This document shows, one piece after another, positions 1 to 7,433 of a stretch of DNA of 20,795 nucleotides (position 1 is its first letter; every line of letters starts with the position of its first letter). Both the position numbers and the translations under genes were made by a program. The notes beneath the pieces were generated by a model that searched no databases, was not told where the DNA came from, and was given only the letters and a program-made list of their open reading frames with translations. The stretch is from an uncultured Lachnospiraceae bacterium. Its GTDB lineage: Bacteria > Bacillota > Clostridia > Lachnospirales > Lachnospiraceae. The stretch lies in the NCBI GenBank assembly GCA_947382415.1, contig CANCYO010000052.1, forward strand, positions 1 through 20,795, written 5' to 3'.

Positions 1-144
1 GTGGATTGCCCTGTCATATCCGTTTACATCATCATAGACAGCCATTCCCGCACGGCGCGTCCCCAGATGAGAATGATAATCCGTGCCGAAAAACAGATCA
101 AAAACACAATCTTCTCTGGCCGCAACTCCAAAAAATCCTCCCAT
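1..144 (-). CDS. PurF-like class II amidotransferase paralogue, 5' part only
   Basis: Only the first 48 codons are inside the window; the gene runs off the left edge. The N-terminus reads MGGFFGVAAREDC and continues into a DYHSHLGTRRAGMAVYDD stretch. This is the layout of an Ntn-type glutamine amidotransferase domain of amidophosphoribosyltransferase (PurF): CGVFG, then the LQHRGQES-type strand. Gly replaces the residue-2 Cys that is the nucleophile in true PurF. The start ATG lies at 142-144, with GGTGA about 6 bases upstream. It begins 35 bases after the purB stop on the same strand, so it is probably cotranscribed with purB. A complete, canonical purF is present at 8084-9532, so this is a second, diverged copy. 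I recall similar Cys-less proteins annotated as amidophosphoribosyltransferase in Lachnospiraceae, but their function is not known to me. Confidence 0.75.
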   Translation of the reverse strand, partial: MGGFFGVAAREDCVFDLFFGTDYHSHLGTRRAGMAVYDDVNGYDRAIH

Positions 145-179
145 AACCGATCACCATACCTTTCTGCCCTGTCTGTGAC

Positions 180-1631
180 TTACACATTGATCTCAGCTTT
201 CACGCCGAGCAGTTCCCTGTTCTCCTCCATGATCGGAGCGATCACTTTTGTGAGGAATGCCTCCACCTGTTCGGTGGAACGTCCCACATATCTGGAGGGG
301 TCCATACACTTTTGCAGATCCTCCAGCGTCATATTGAAAGCAGGGTCTGCCGCAATCAGCTCCAGCAGATTGTTATCCTTTCCTTCTGCCTTCACATTGC
401 GCCCGGCCTCCATGGAGAGCTCACGGATGCGCTCATGCAGTTCCTGACGGTTGCCGCCCAGCTTCACCGCATCCATCATGATATTCTCCGTAGCCATAAA
501 AGGCAGCTCACTCATCAGCCGCTTCTCTATTACTTTGGGATATACCACCAGCCCGTCCACCACATTCAGACACAGATCCAGAATGCCGTCGATGGCCAGA
601 AAACCCTCAGGGATGGACAGCCGCTTGTTGGCTGAATCATCCAATGTCCGCTCAAACCACTGAGTTGCGGAAGTGATGGCCGGATTCAACGCATCGATCA
701 TCACATATCTGGACAGAGAGGCAATGCGCTCACTGCGCATGGGATTGCGCTTATATGCCATGGCTGAGGAACCGATCTGACTCTTCTCAAAGGGCTCCTC
801 CACCTCCTTCAAATGCTGCAGCAGCCGGATATCATTGCTCATCTTGTGAGCACTGGCGGCAATGCCCGCCAGCACATTGGCCACACGTGTGTCCACTTTT
901 CTGGAATAAGTCTGACCGGACACGGGATAACACTCCGCAAATCCCATTTTGGACGCGATCATGGGGTCAATGCGGTCAACAGTGGCCTGATCGCCGTCAA
1001 ATAATTCCAGGAAAGACGCCTGTGTGCCCGTGGTTCCCTTGGAGCCCAAAAGCTTCATATTTTTCAGCACATGATCCAAATCCTCCAGATCCAGACAAAA
1101 CTCCTGCATCCACAGCGTGGCGCGCTTTCCCACCGTTGTAGGCTGCGCCGGCTGAAAATGTGTGAACGCCAGCGTGGGCTGCGCCTTATATTGATCCGCA
1201 AAATCCGCCAGCTCCTTTATTACGTTCACCAGCTTTTTCTTTACCAGCCGCAGAGCCTCCGTCATCACAATAATGTCGGTATTGTCCCCCACATAACAGG
1301 ATGTGGCTCCCAGATGGATGATGCCCGCAGCCTTGGGGCACTGCTGCCCATAGGCATACACATGGCTCATCACATCATGGCGCACTTCTTTCTCTCGGGC
1401 CTTTGCCACCTCATAATTGATATCCTCCGCATGGGCTTTCAGCTCTGCGATCTGCTCGTCAGTAATGACCGGCTTTCCGTTTTGGGAAAGCCCCAGTTCC
1501 TTCTCCGTCTCGGCAAGCGCGATCCAGAGTTTCCTCCATGTGCGGAATTTCATGTCCGGGGAAAAAATATACTGCATCTCCCTGCTGGCGTAACGCTCAG
1601 ACAGAGGACTTTGATAGCGATCCGTACTCAT
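180..1631 (-). CDS. purB: Adenylosuccinate lyase
   Basis: PurB carries out two fumarate-releasing beta-eliminations in purine synthesis: SAICAR to AICAR, and adenylosuccinate to AMP. It is a cytosolic homotetramer of the fumarase/aspartase superfamily. The 483-residue product is a normal length. It shows HDVMSH near residue 85, GATSCYVGDN near 108, THFQPAQPTT near 157 (catalytic His) and the flexible signature loop GSSAMAYKRNP at 287-297 (catalytic Ser). An upstream in-frame ATG at 1658 exists, but the ATG at 1631 is preferred. It has AGGAG at 1641-1645 at ideal spacing, and the promoter at 1667-1695 would leave almost no leader for the upstream start. The gene lies 7 kb from purC and purF, separated by the Bce-type module, and is followed by the PurF-like gene. 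Confidence 0.97.
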   Translation of the reverse strand: MSTDRYQSPLSERYASREMQYIFSPDMKFRTWRKLWIALAETEKELGLSQNGKPVITDEQIAELKAHAEDINYEVAKAREKEVRHDVMSHVYAYGQQCPKAAGIIHLGATSCYVGDNTDIIVMTEALRLVKKKLVNVIKELADFADQYKAQPTLAFTHFQPAQPTTVGKRATLWMQEFCLDLEDLDHVLKNMKLLGSKGTTGTQASFLELFDGDQATVDRIDPMIASKMGFAECYPVSGQTYSRKVDTRVANVLAGIAASAHKMSNDIRLLQHLKEVEEPFEKSQIGSSAMAYKRNPMRSERIASLSRYVMIDALNPAITSATQWFERTLDDSANKRLSIPEGFLAIDGILDLCLNVVDGLVVYPKVIEKRLMSELPFMATENIMMDAVKLGGNRQELHERIRELSMEAGRNVKAEGKDNNLLELIAADPAFNMTLEDLQKCMDPSRYVGRSTEQVEAFLTKVIAPIMEENRELLGVKAEINV

Positions 1632-1666
1632 TTTGTCGTCTCCTTTGCTTGTGGGCATATATATAG

Positions 1667-1695
1667 ATGGTAGCGTAATTTGATGGAATAGTCAA
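1667..1695 (-). promoter_or_regulatory. Predicted sigma-A promoter of purB
   Basis: On the minus strand, TTGACT (1690-1695) and TACCAT (1667-1672) are separated by 17 bases. Transcription would start near 1660, giving a leader of about 30 bases before the purB ATG at 1631. An inverted repeat AGCTG-ACAC-CAGCT (1698-1711) abuts the -35 box and could be a regulator site, but its arms are short. The remaining AT-rich stretch up to 1869 shows no gene, no clear hairpin plus T-run, and no purine-riboswitch core that I can recognise. Confidence 0.6.
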
Positions 1696-1869
1696 GTAGC
1701 TGACACCAGCTGTTCCTTTCACCGTGACAAAATGTGTTCCCAATCAATTCTGTAATCTTATCGCGCAAATGTACTGCATTTAACTTATATAACATCTAAA
1801 ACTATCAACATATCTTCAATCATCTTAAATATAATCTTTTTCAAGTCCATGCTTTTTTCAACCTGCGCA

Positions 1870-3906
1870 TCACCTCCCGCTCACGATCCTGTAATAGGCA
1901 TTGGAAGTAATGCGGTAGACCAGCGTGTAAAATACCGCAAAGATCAAAAAGCCTGTCACTGTTGTCACCGCAAACAGCTCCACATTATGCAGACCAAAAA
2001 TAAGCAAAAGCTGACATATTATGGGAAAAGCGAATACCAAATGCAGTCCGGCTCCCGCTAAAGGCAGGAAAAATACTGTCAGAAGCTGGGAATTAATGCT
2101 CCTGCGGATCTCCCGTCCTGTCATTCCTACTTTTTGCATGATCTCAAACCGCTTCTGATCTTCATACCCTTCCGATATCTGTTTATAGTAGATGATTAAA
2201 ACCGTGGCAAAAACAAACACAATGCTGAGTAATATCCCCAGATAAAACAGCCCCCCGTTCAGACTGTAATAATCGGCCCGATTCATCGCCCTGCCCACAA
2301 TGCGGGAGTCATAGTCATACTGCTCCAGTTTTTCTTCACTCCAGAAAATTCCCCTGAGTTTGTGACTGAGTTCGATCTGTTGCCCTTCCGATATTTCTGT
2401 GTCAAAACCATATATCCAACGAAATTCGGGCTGAACCTTCTCACCCAGAGAGGCAACTTTCTCTGCGGCAGCCTTAAGATCCGGCACAAACACTGTCAGC
2501 ATGGGAACAATGGACATATCAGAGTCACCTGTATATACAAACTGATCTACAACCCGTTTGATCCGGTAAGTCTCACCATTTTGAAAGGAAAACATATTCT
2601 GCTCAACTCCCACCTTATCCGCATGTATCAGCACCTCGTCTTCCTCCAGTATCTCATTTTCACCCATCATGGCATTATAATCCTCCACGGGAATCAGGTT
2701 CACCACACAGATTCCCGCATAACCGGACGCATGACTCATAGCCCATCCTTCCACCAGCTCAGGGTCGGTATATAACACTCCGCCGTCCAGATATCCCGCC
2801 ATGGAAATACTTCGACAATCTATGCAGTTTGCGGGCTCTGTACCATAGACAAGAGCAGCACTGCGCGCATCTTCCCGAAACAGTTCGAGTCTCTCCTGAT
2901 CCAGCCCCTCAATATCCCTCATATAAAACTTCAGATTCTGTTCCCTGGGGTATGAGCTGCGCAGAGAATCCTCGCTGCCAAAATAAAGGCTTGTAGTTGA
3001 GGACAACATCACCAGCACCATAGTAGCCAATATACAGATGGATGCCAATCCCGCCCCATTGCGCTTCATACGATAGATCATAGACGACACCGACACAAAA
3101 TGTCCTGTCTTATAATAATAATTTTTGTTCTTCTGCAGGACCCGGCAAAACACCACAGACCCTGCAATCATCACCAGATAAGTCCCGCCGATGACCAACA
3201 GCACCGCTACAAAGAAATACATTATGGCTGAGATCGCATCATATGCCGTCAGGGCAACATAATATCCCCCGCCCAAAACCACGGCTCCGACAATCCCTAA
3301 CAGCCAATTTGCTCTGGGCGGTTTTTCACCGACACTCTCACTGTGCAGAAGCGAAATGGCGCTCATGAATTTCAGTTGAAACAAGGTACTCAAAAACAGC
3401 AGGGCAAAAATGACACCGAATACTTTTCCCGTGGACAGTATGGCCTCCGCCGACACGGTGAGACGATAGTCGACATCCCCGGACAGCATTCTGATCAGTC
3501 CAAGCTCCGCCAGTTTGGAAAAGAGCATTCCCGCACCAAGCCCGGCAGCAATGGCGGACAAAGCAATAAGCAGATTCTCCCAGAAGAGCAGTATACCGAT
3601 ATTTCTCTTGCCCATGCCCAGGATATTGTAAAGCCCAAACTCCTTCTTCCTGCGTCTTATCAAAAACGAATTCGTATAAAACAAAAAGCAGCCTGCAAAA
3701 AAGGCTATAATGCCGCTGCCCAGCCTGAGAAACTCTCGAACCACGCTACCGCCCCGCACGGCATTGACCGTCTCACTGCGGCACAAAAACGCAATGATAT
3801 AGTACATCATCACCATCCCCACACATGTCAGTATATAGGGACGGTACATCCTCTTATTTTTGCGGATTCCGTCCAGTGCAAGCCTGGGATAAAAAGACAG
3901 TTTCAT
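1870..3906 (-). CDS. BceB-type (FtsX-like) antimicrobial peptide transporter permease
   Basis: Membrane subunit of a bacitracin/lantibiotic-type detoxification ABC transporter. The 678 residues show the family plan of ten membrane segments: roughly 23-42, 64-83, 106-130, 162-180, 203-220, 228-254, 286-307, 552-575, 605-635 and 645-665. One large extracellular domain (about 308-552) sits between segments 7 and 8. In the family this domain decides peptide specificity and signals to the partner kinase. The FtsX-like motif region KKEFGLYNILGMGKRNI follows segment 2, and its counterpart QKRFEIMQKVGMTGREI follows segment 8. The start ATG overlaps the stop of the ATPase gene as ATGA, which indicates translational coupling. 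The substrate cannot be read from sequence. The partner kinase and regulator are at 5735-7433. Confidence 0.92.
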   Translation of the reverse strand: MKLSFYPRLALDGIRKNKRMYRPYILTCVGMVMMYYIIAFLCRSETVNAVRGGSVVREFLRLGSGIIAFFAGCFLFYTNSFLIRRRKKEFGLYNILGMGKRNIGILLFWENLLIALSAIAAGLGAGMLFSKLAELGLIRMLSGDVDYRLTVSAEAILSTGKVFGVIFALLFLSTLFQLKFMSAISLLHSESVGEKPPRANWLLGIVGAVVLGGGYYVALTAYDAISAIMYFFVAVLLVIGGTYLVMIAGSVVFCRVLQKNKNYYYKTGHFVSVSSMIYRMKRNGAGLASICILATMVLVMLSSTTSLYFGSEDSLRSSYPREQNLKFYMRDIEGLDQERLELFREDARSAALVYGTEPANCIDCRSISMAGYLDGGVLYTDPELVEGWAMSHASGYAGICVVNLIPVEDYNAMMGENEILEEDEVLIHADKVGVEQNMFSFQNGETYRIKRVVDQFVYTGDSDMSIVPMLTVFVPDLKAAAEKVASLGEKVQPEFRWIYGFDTEISEGQQIELSHKLRGIFWSEEKLEQYDYDSRIVGRAMNRADYYSLNGGLFYLGILLSIVFVFATVLIIYYKQISEGYEDQKRFEIMQKVGMTGREIRRSINSQLLTVFFLPLAGAGLHLVFAFPIICQLLLIFGLHNVELFAVTTVTGFLIFAVFYTLVYRITSNAYYRIVSGR

Positions 3907-4667
3907 CGCTTGTCACCTCCCGTTGCCAGCAGTGTGAGTGTGTCAGAAATCCTCTGATACATTTTCTCATTACTGTCCTCTCCACGGTAAATCTGGTGAA
4001 ACACCTCTCCGTCTTTGATAAACAATACTCTGCCCGCAGCACTGGCTGCCCTGACGGAATGTGTCACCATGAGGATCGTCTGTCCTGACCTGTTGATCTC
4101 TCCAAACAGGCGCAGAAGCTCGTCGGTGGACTTAGAATCCAGCGCTCCGGTGGGCTCGTCCGCCAGGATGAGTTTCGGATTTGTAATGATGGCGCGGGCC
4201 ACTGCAGCCCTTTGCTTTTGTCCACCCGATATCTCATATGGATATTTTTTCAGCAGCTCCCCAATGCCCAGCCTGTCGGCCACGGGAACAAGTCTCTCAT
4301 GCATCTCGCGGTAGGGGGTACCCGCCAGCACAAGCGGCAGATAGATATTATCCTCCACGGTAAAGGTGTCCAACAGATTAAAATCCTGAAACACAAATCC
4401 CAGATTATCCCGCCGGAACGCTGAGACCGCCGACTCTTTAATCCTGGAAATATCCTTGCCGTCCAATACAACCTTGCCGCCTGTAGGCCTGTCCAGTGCC
4501 GCAAGGATGTTTAAAAGCGTCGTTTTCCCTGATCCGGATTCACCCATGATAGCTGTGTACTCACCCTCCTCCACACTGAAATTCACGTTTTTGAGAGCTT
4601 CCACCCTGTTGCCCCCAAAACGGGTGGTATAAACTTTTTTCAGTCCGCTTACTTCCAAAATACCCAT
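3903..4667 (-). CDS. BceA-type ABC transporter ATP-binding protein
   Basis: The 254-residue ATPase drives the adjacent FtsX-like permease (MacB/LolD/BceA branch). Visible motifs are Walker A GESGSGKTT (42-50), Q-loop near FVFQDFN (91-97), signature ISGGQKQR (146-153), Walker B LILADEPTGALD (166-177) and H-loop MVTHS (His203). The start ATG at 4667 is preceded by a strong GGAGGAG (4674-4680). The stop overlaps the permease start by four bases. It is the first gene of a two-gene operon read from the divergent region 4668-4959, which carries a BceR-type operator. All catalytic residues are present, so the protein should be active. Confidence 0.95.
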   Translation of the reverse strand: MGILEVSGLKKVYTTRFGGNRVEALKNVNFSVEEGEYTAIMGESGSGKTTLLNILAALDRPTGGKVVLDGKDISRIKESAVSAFRRDNLGFVFQDFNLLDTFTVEDNIYLPLVLAGTPYREMHERLVPVADRLGIGELLKKYPYEISGGQKQRAAVARAIITNPKLILADEPTGALDSKSTDELLRLFGEINRSGQTILMVTHSVRAASAAGRVLFIKDGEVFHQIYRGEDSNEKMYQRISDTLTLLATGGDKR

Positions 4668-4753
4668 ATCAATCTCCTCCGTCCGTAGTTCTGAGATACA
4701 GCGTGCTTTTGTGTATCCGACTATAGATCACCTCTGCAACGCTTCTTAAACAG

Positions 4754-4782
4754 ATCATATCAAAAAACAAACTGTCATTCCA
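4754..4782 (-). promoter_or_regulatory. Candidate activator-dependent promoter of the BceAB-type operon
   Basis: On the minus strand TATGAT (4754-4759) is a good -10 box. The sequence 17 bases upstream, TGGAAT (4777-4782), is a poor -35 box and lies inside the perfect palindrome ATTCCATGGAAT (4777-4788). A weak -35 box is typical of promoters that need a bound response regulator. The dyad at 4813-4828 lies about 30 bases further upstream. Confidence 0.4.
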
Positions 4783-4812
4783 TGGAATCAGCTTACACTT
4801 CCCACTTTAAAA

Positions 4813-4828
4813 CTTACATTACTGTAAG
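4813..4828. promoter_or_regulatory. BceR-type operator, CTTACA-TTAC-TGTAAG
   Basis: This is a perfect inverted repeat with 6-base arms and a 4-base spacer. It matches the TNACA-N4-TGTAA consensus reported for BceR-like response regulators exactly. A further half-site CTTACA lies at 4792-4797, exactly 21 bases (two helical turns) from the left arm. The dyad lies between the divergent start sites, about 74 bases upstream of the predicted transporter start site and about 97 bases upstream of the predicted coiled-coil start site. The BceR-like regulator encoded at 6762-7433 is the natural candidate to bind it. Confidence 0.75.
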
Positions 4829-4882
4829 AAATATTGTCGGTTAGTCAGCCCTTTAAGCTTAAGCAGATTTTTTATTTTTAAA

Positions 4883-4911
4883 TAGACTTTATACTTCCAC
4901 CATGATATACT
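4883..4911 (+). promoter_or_regulatory. Predicted promoter of the coiled-coil gene pair
   Basis: TAGACT (4883-4888) and the -10 box TATACT (4906-4911) are separated by 17 bases. A TG one base upstream of the -10 box makes it an extended -10. Transcription would start near 4918, about 42 bases before the ATG at 4960. With the transporter promoter and the operator, this accounts for the 292-base divergent region 4668-4959, in which I see no gene. Confidence 0.55.
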
Positions 4912-4959
4912 ACAGATACTCACCAATAACCACAATCATAAACAGGAAGGAGGGATAGC

Positions 4960-5427
4960 ATGACGTTGACAAATGAAGATTTGCAGGCAATCGCCTTATT
5001 GATTGACAGTAGATTCGACCAAAAATTTGATGAGAAATTAAGCCCTATTAACAGCAGGCTTGACAACATAGACAAGCGCCTTGATAACATGGACAAGCGT
5101 CTTGATAACATGGACAAGCGTCTTGATAACATGGACAAGCGCCTTGATAACATGGACAAGCGCCTTGATAACATGGACAAGCGTCTTGACAACATGGACA
5201 ACAGACTTGATAAGCTCGAATCTGAAATATCATCATTAAAGGCCGGGCAGATCGAATTAAAGGAAGAATTGAGAGAAACCAAAGACAAAGTAACAAGCAC
5301 TTATGAATTAGCTCTTGAGGCATGGGGACAAAGCACGGAAAACCGGCGCTGGCTCGAAAGCGAACAGGCCACAGGCTGGCAGGTACTACATGGAACTATA
5401 GACAGCACCGGCAAAAAGGAGGGATAG
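4960..5427 (+). CDS. Heptad-repeat coiled-coil protein, longer copy
   Basis: A small 155-residue protein of unknown function. The N-terminus (MTLTNEDLQAIALLIDS) leads into a very regular coiled coil. Eight seven-residue units, five of them exactly RLDNMDK, put Leu and Met/Ile at the a and d positions. LESEISSLKAGQ and ELREETKDKV-type helices follow, then a conserved AWGQSTENRRWLE end. There is no signal peptide or membrane segment. AGGAGGG lies just upstream of ATG 4960. Compared with its neighbour at 5429, the last 16 residues are an extra tail. The codon that is TGA in the neighbour is TGG here, so reading continues through the spacer and stops at the TAG next to the neighbour's ribosome site. 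It lies between a BceAB-type transporter and its BceRS-type system, on the opposite strand. Confidence 0.8.
   Translation: MTLTNEDLQAIALLIDSRFDQKFDEKLSPINSRLDNIDKRLDNMDKRLDNMDKRLDNMDKRLDNMDKRLDNMDKRLDNMDNRLDKLESEISSLKAGQIELKEELRETKDKVTSTYELALEAWGQSTENRRWLESEQATGWQVLHGTIDSTGKKEG
5053..5220 (+). repeat. 21-base tandem repeat encoding coiled-coil heptads
   Basis: Six near-identical units of the form AAGCGYCTTGATAACATGGAC run from 5074 to 5199, flanked by one diverged unit on each side (5053-5073 and 5200-5220). Units differ only at silent positions (GCC/GCT, GAT/GAC). The unit length is a multiple of three, so gain or loss of units would change coiled-coil length without breaking the frame. The paralogue at 5429-5719 has only about three units. 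Confidence 0.95.
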
Positions 5428-5428
5428 C

Positions 5429-5719
5429 ATGGCATTGACAAATGAAGATCTACAGGCAATTGCAGCTCTGATGGACACAAAATTAAGTCCTGTCAACAGC
5501 AGGCTCGACAGGATGGACAACAGGCTTGACCGCATGGACAGCAGGCTCGATAAGCTCGAATCTGAAGTATCGTCATTAAAAGCCGGGCAGACCGAACTAA
5601 AGAAAGAAATGCGAGAAACCAAAGACAAAGTATCCGCCACTTATGATCTGGCCCTCGACGCATGGGGACAAAGCACGGAGAACCGGCGCTGGCTGGAAAA
5701 TGAAAAGTCTACCGGCTGA
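5429..5719 (+). CDS. Heptad-repeat coiled-coil protein, shorter copy
   Basis: A 96-residue paralogue of the preceding gene. It shares the start (MALTNEDLQAIAALMD), the linker after the repeats (LESEVSSLKAGQ) and the end (AWGQSTENRRWLE). It has only three heptads (RLDRMDN, RLDRMDS, RLDKLES). The ribosome site AAGGAGGGATAGC is the same as in front of the first copy, so the duplication included the leader. Its ATG begins one base after the TAG of the first gene, so the two are probably translationally coupled. The stop TGA (5717-5719) lies 15 bases from the convergent kinase stop, and no hairpin terminator is visible there. Function is unknown. Long, thin coiled coils of this kind usually oligomerise. 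Confidence 0.8.
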   Translation: MALTNEDLQAIAALMDTKLSPVNSRLDRMDNRLDRMDSRLDKLESEVSSLKAGQTELKKEMRETKDKVSATYDLALDAWGQSTENRRWLENEKSTG

Positions 5720-5734
5720 CAGATACTGCTTTTA

Positions 5735-6742
5735 TTATTGATGCATAAACGGTGTGTATTGTTCCATTTCCATACGGATGACAGTCCCCTGCCCCAGACA
5801 AGACTTTGCGCTGAGCCCAATGCCCAGACCATTGCAGGTTCTCCGGCACAGATAAAGCCCCAGTCCGCTGGCCTGTTTATCTCTTCTGCCGTTATATCCG
5901 GTATAGCCCTTCTCAAATATGCGCGGAATATCTTCCGGTGCAATCCCGATACCCGTATCCTCAATGCAGAGCGTATGCGGCGCTTCCATGTATATCCTGA
6001 CACTACCCTCTTTTGTATATTTTAGTGCATTTGACAGAATCTGCTCCAGACAAAATGAAAACCACTTCTCATCCGTTATAAGCTTCTCTCCTGTGGGCTC
6101 AAAGCATAGCCGTATCTTTTTTTCTATGAATTCTATGGAAAATTTCTTCACCGACTGTCTGATGATATGATCCAGTTCGTACTCTTGAAACACATAATCA
6201 CTGCTCTCGGAATCCAGACGCAAAAACGCCAGCACCATCCCCACATACTGCTCGATTCTGAACAGGTCTGTTGAAAGCTTTCTGGCCAAAACTGTGTCCT
6301 CATTCTGCAGCATTAACTTCATGGACGCTATCGGCGTCTTGATCTGATGCACCCAGACAGAATAATAATCCGTCATCTCCTGATACCTCATCCAGGAAGC
6401 GTTTTCCAGTTCCGCCGTCTCTCTCTTCAAAGCATTGATAATCCTCTGGTAATCCTCATCCTCAAAACTGTCAACATCCGGCATATCTGCAATCATCGCC
6501 GCCGTAAGCCTCTCCATCGCAGCAAGCTTCTCATGCTTTCTCCCCGCCCGAATCAGATCCGCCGTAATAAACGCCGCCCCCAGCACAATACAGATCAGAG
6601 CCGGATAAAACACAGCCTGCACGGGCAGACGATACAGATAAAAAGCGGCGGCAAACACGGCACAAAAAAGTATATAGACCAAAATGCTCTTTGTGTGCCA
6701 GCGCAAATATGACCGAAAAAACTTTAACTGATTCCCTTCCAT
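5735..6742 (-). CDS. Intramembrane-sensing (BceS-type) histidine kinase
   Basis: The 335 residues match the usual ~334 of BceS-type kinases. Two membrane helices (about 20-37 and 43-63) are joined by only a few residues, so there is no real external sensor domain. In this family the kinase senses the transporter's activity, not the drug. VHQIKTP (129-140 region) holds the phosphorylated His132. The ATPase domain shows the N-box EQILSNALKY (Asn238), DTGIGI (262-267) and GLGLYL (293-298). The open frame extends upstream to 6823, inside the regulator gene. The ATG at 6742 is preferred because it gives the family length and lies 19 bases past the regulator stop, although AAAGGGA is rather far upstream. 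Its partners are the regulator at 6762 and the transporter at 1870-4667. Confidence 0.93.
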   Translation of the reverse strand: MEGNQLKFFRSYLRWHTKSILVYILFCAVFAAAFYLYRLPVQAVFYPALICIVLGAAFITADLIRAGRKHEKLAAMERLTAAMIADMPDVDSFEDEDYQRIINALKRETAELENASWMRYQEMTDYYSVWVHQIKTPIASMKLMLQNEDTVLARKLSTDLFRIEQYVGMVLAFLRLDSESSDYVFQEYELDHIIRQSVKKFSIEFIEKKIRLCFEPTGEKLITDEKWFSFCLEQILSNALKYTKEGSVRIYMEAPHTLCIEDTGIGIAPEDIPRIFEKGYTGYNGRRDKQASGLGLYLCRRTCNGLGIGLSAKSCLGQGTVIRMEMEQYTPFMHQ

Positions 6743-6761
6743 CTGATCTACAGGTTCCCTT

Positions 6762-7433
6762 TCATTCCACCAGATAGCCCACGCCGAATTTAGTCTGTAT
6801 AAAATGCTCCAGCCCCGCAGCATCCAGCTTTTTCCTAAGGCGGTTCACGTTCACCGTCAATGTGTTCTCATCCACGAACTGTTCCGTCTCCCACAGCCGT
6901 TCCATCAATTTCTCCCTGCTGACCACACTGCCCTTATTCTCCATCAGACACAGGAGAATGCGGTATTCATTCTGAGTCAGCGGAATCTTCTCTTCGCCAA
7001 ACGTGAGGGTATTGTCCCCCATATTCAGAAAAGCCCCTCTGTGCTCCAGCACGGGAACCGTTCCCGCAAAATCATAACTGCGCCGAAGCAGAGCCTGAAT
7101 CTTGGCCATCAGCACATTCCTGTCAAAGGGCTTTGCCACAAAATCGTCCGCTCCCAGATTCATGGCCATGATAATATTCATATTGTCCGCGGCGGAAGAC
7201 AGAAACACGATGGGCACATTGGAAATCCTGCGAATCTCCCTGCACCAATAATACCCGTCATAAAATGGCAGCGTGATATCCAGCAAAATGAGATGAGGCT
7301 GAAAACGGGCATATTCTGCCGTCACCTCTCTGAAATTCTCCACAACCCGGGCCTCCATATCCCACTTTTCCACCCACGCCTTCAGTTCACCGGCGATACC
7401 GGGATCATCCTCCACGATCAACAGTCTGTACAC
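6762..7433 (-). CDS. BceR-type OmpR-family response regulator
   Basis: The 223-residue protein has a receiver domain (about 1-115) with acidic pair Glu8/Asp9-Asp10, phosphoacceptor Asp52 in LILLDITLP and Lys101 in VAKPF. An OmpR/PhoB winged helix follows (about 130-223), including SREKLMERLW and NVNRLRKKL. The start codon is GTG (7431-7433), with AGGAG about 10 bases upstream inside the end of trpF, so the two genes overlap by 16 bases. It is expected to activate the transporter through the dyad at 4813-4828. Genes upstream on the same strand are trpF, purF and purC, so part of its expression may come from the purine transcript. No separate promoter stands out. Confidence 0.94.
   Translation of the reverse strand: MYRLLIVEDDPGIAGELKAWVEKWDMEARVVENFREVTAEYARFQPHLILLDITLPFYDGYYWCREIRRISNVPIVFLSSAADNMNIIMAMNLGADDFVAKPFDRNVLMAKIQALLRRSYDFAGTVPVLEHRGAFLNMGDNTLTFGEEKIPLTQNEYRILLCLMENKGSVVSREKLMERLWETEQFVDENTLTVNVNRLRKKLDAAGLEHFIQTKFGVGYLVE

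Noticed and set aside
1..447. Plus-strand open frame at the left edge
   Set aside because: It overlaps the end of purB and the PurF-like gene antisense. The minus-strand readings match known families.
1632..1869. Purine riboswitch in the purB leader
   Set aside because: The predicted start site leaves only about 30 leader bases, and no conserved purine-aptamer core is visible.
5074..5199. Regular short repeats that could suggest a CRISPR array
   Set aside because: Units are contiguous, with no unique spacers, and they encode heptads in frame.
5048..5323. Minus-strand open frames with a striking Cys-rich repeat (CPCYQGA-type) opposite the coiled-coil gene
   Set aside because: They are the antisense reading of the 21-base repeats. 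There is no ribosome site, and the plus-strand frame has a promoter, ribosome site and paralogue.
5700..5760. Bidirectional terminator between the convergent coiled-coil and kinase genes
   Set aside because: Only 15 bases separate the stops, and no stem with a T-run could be found on either strand.
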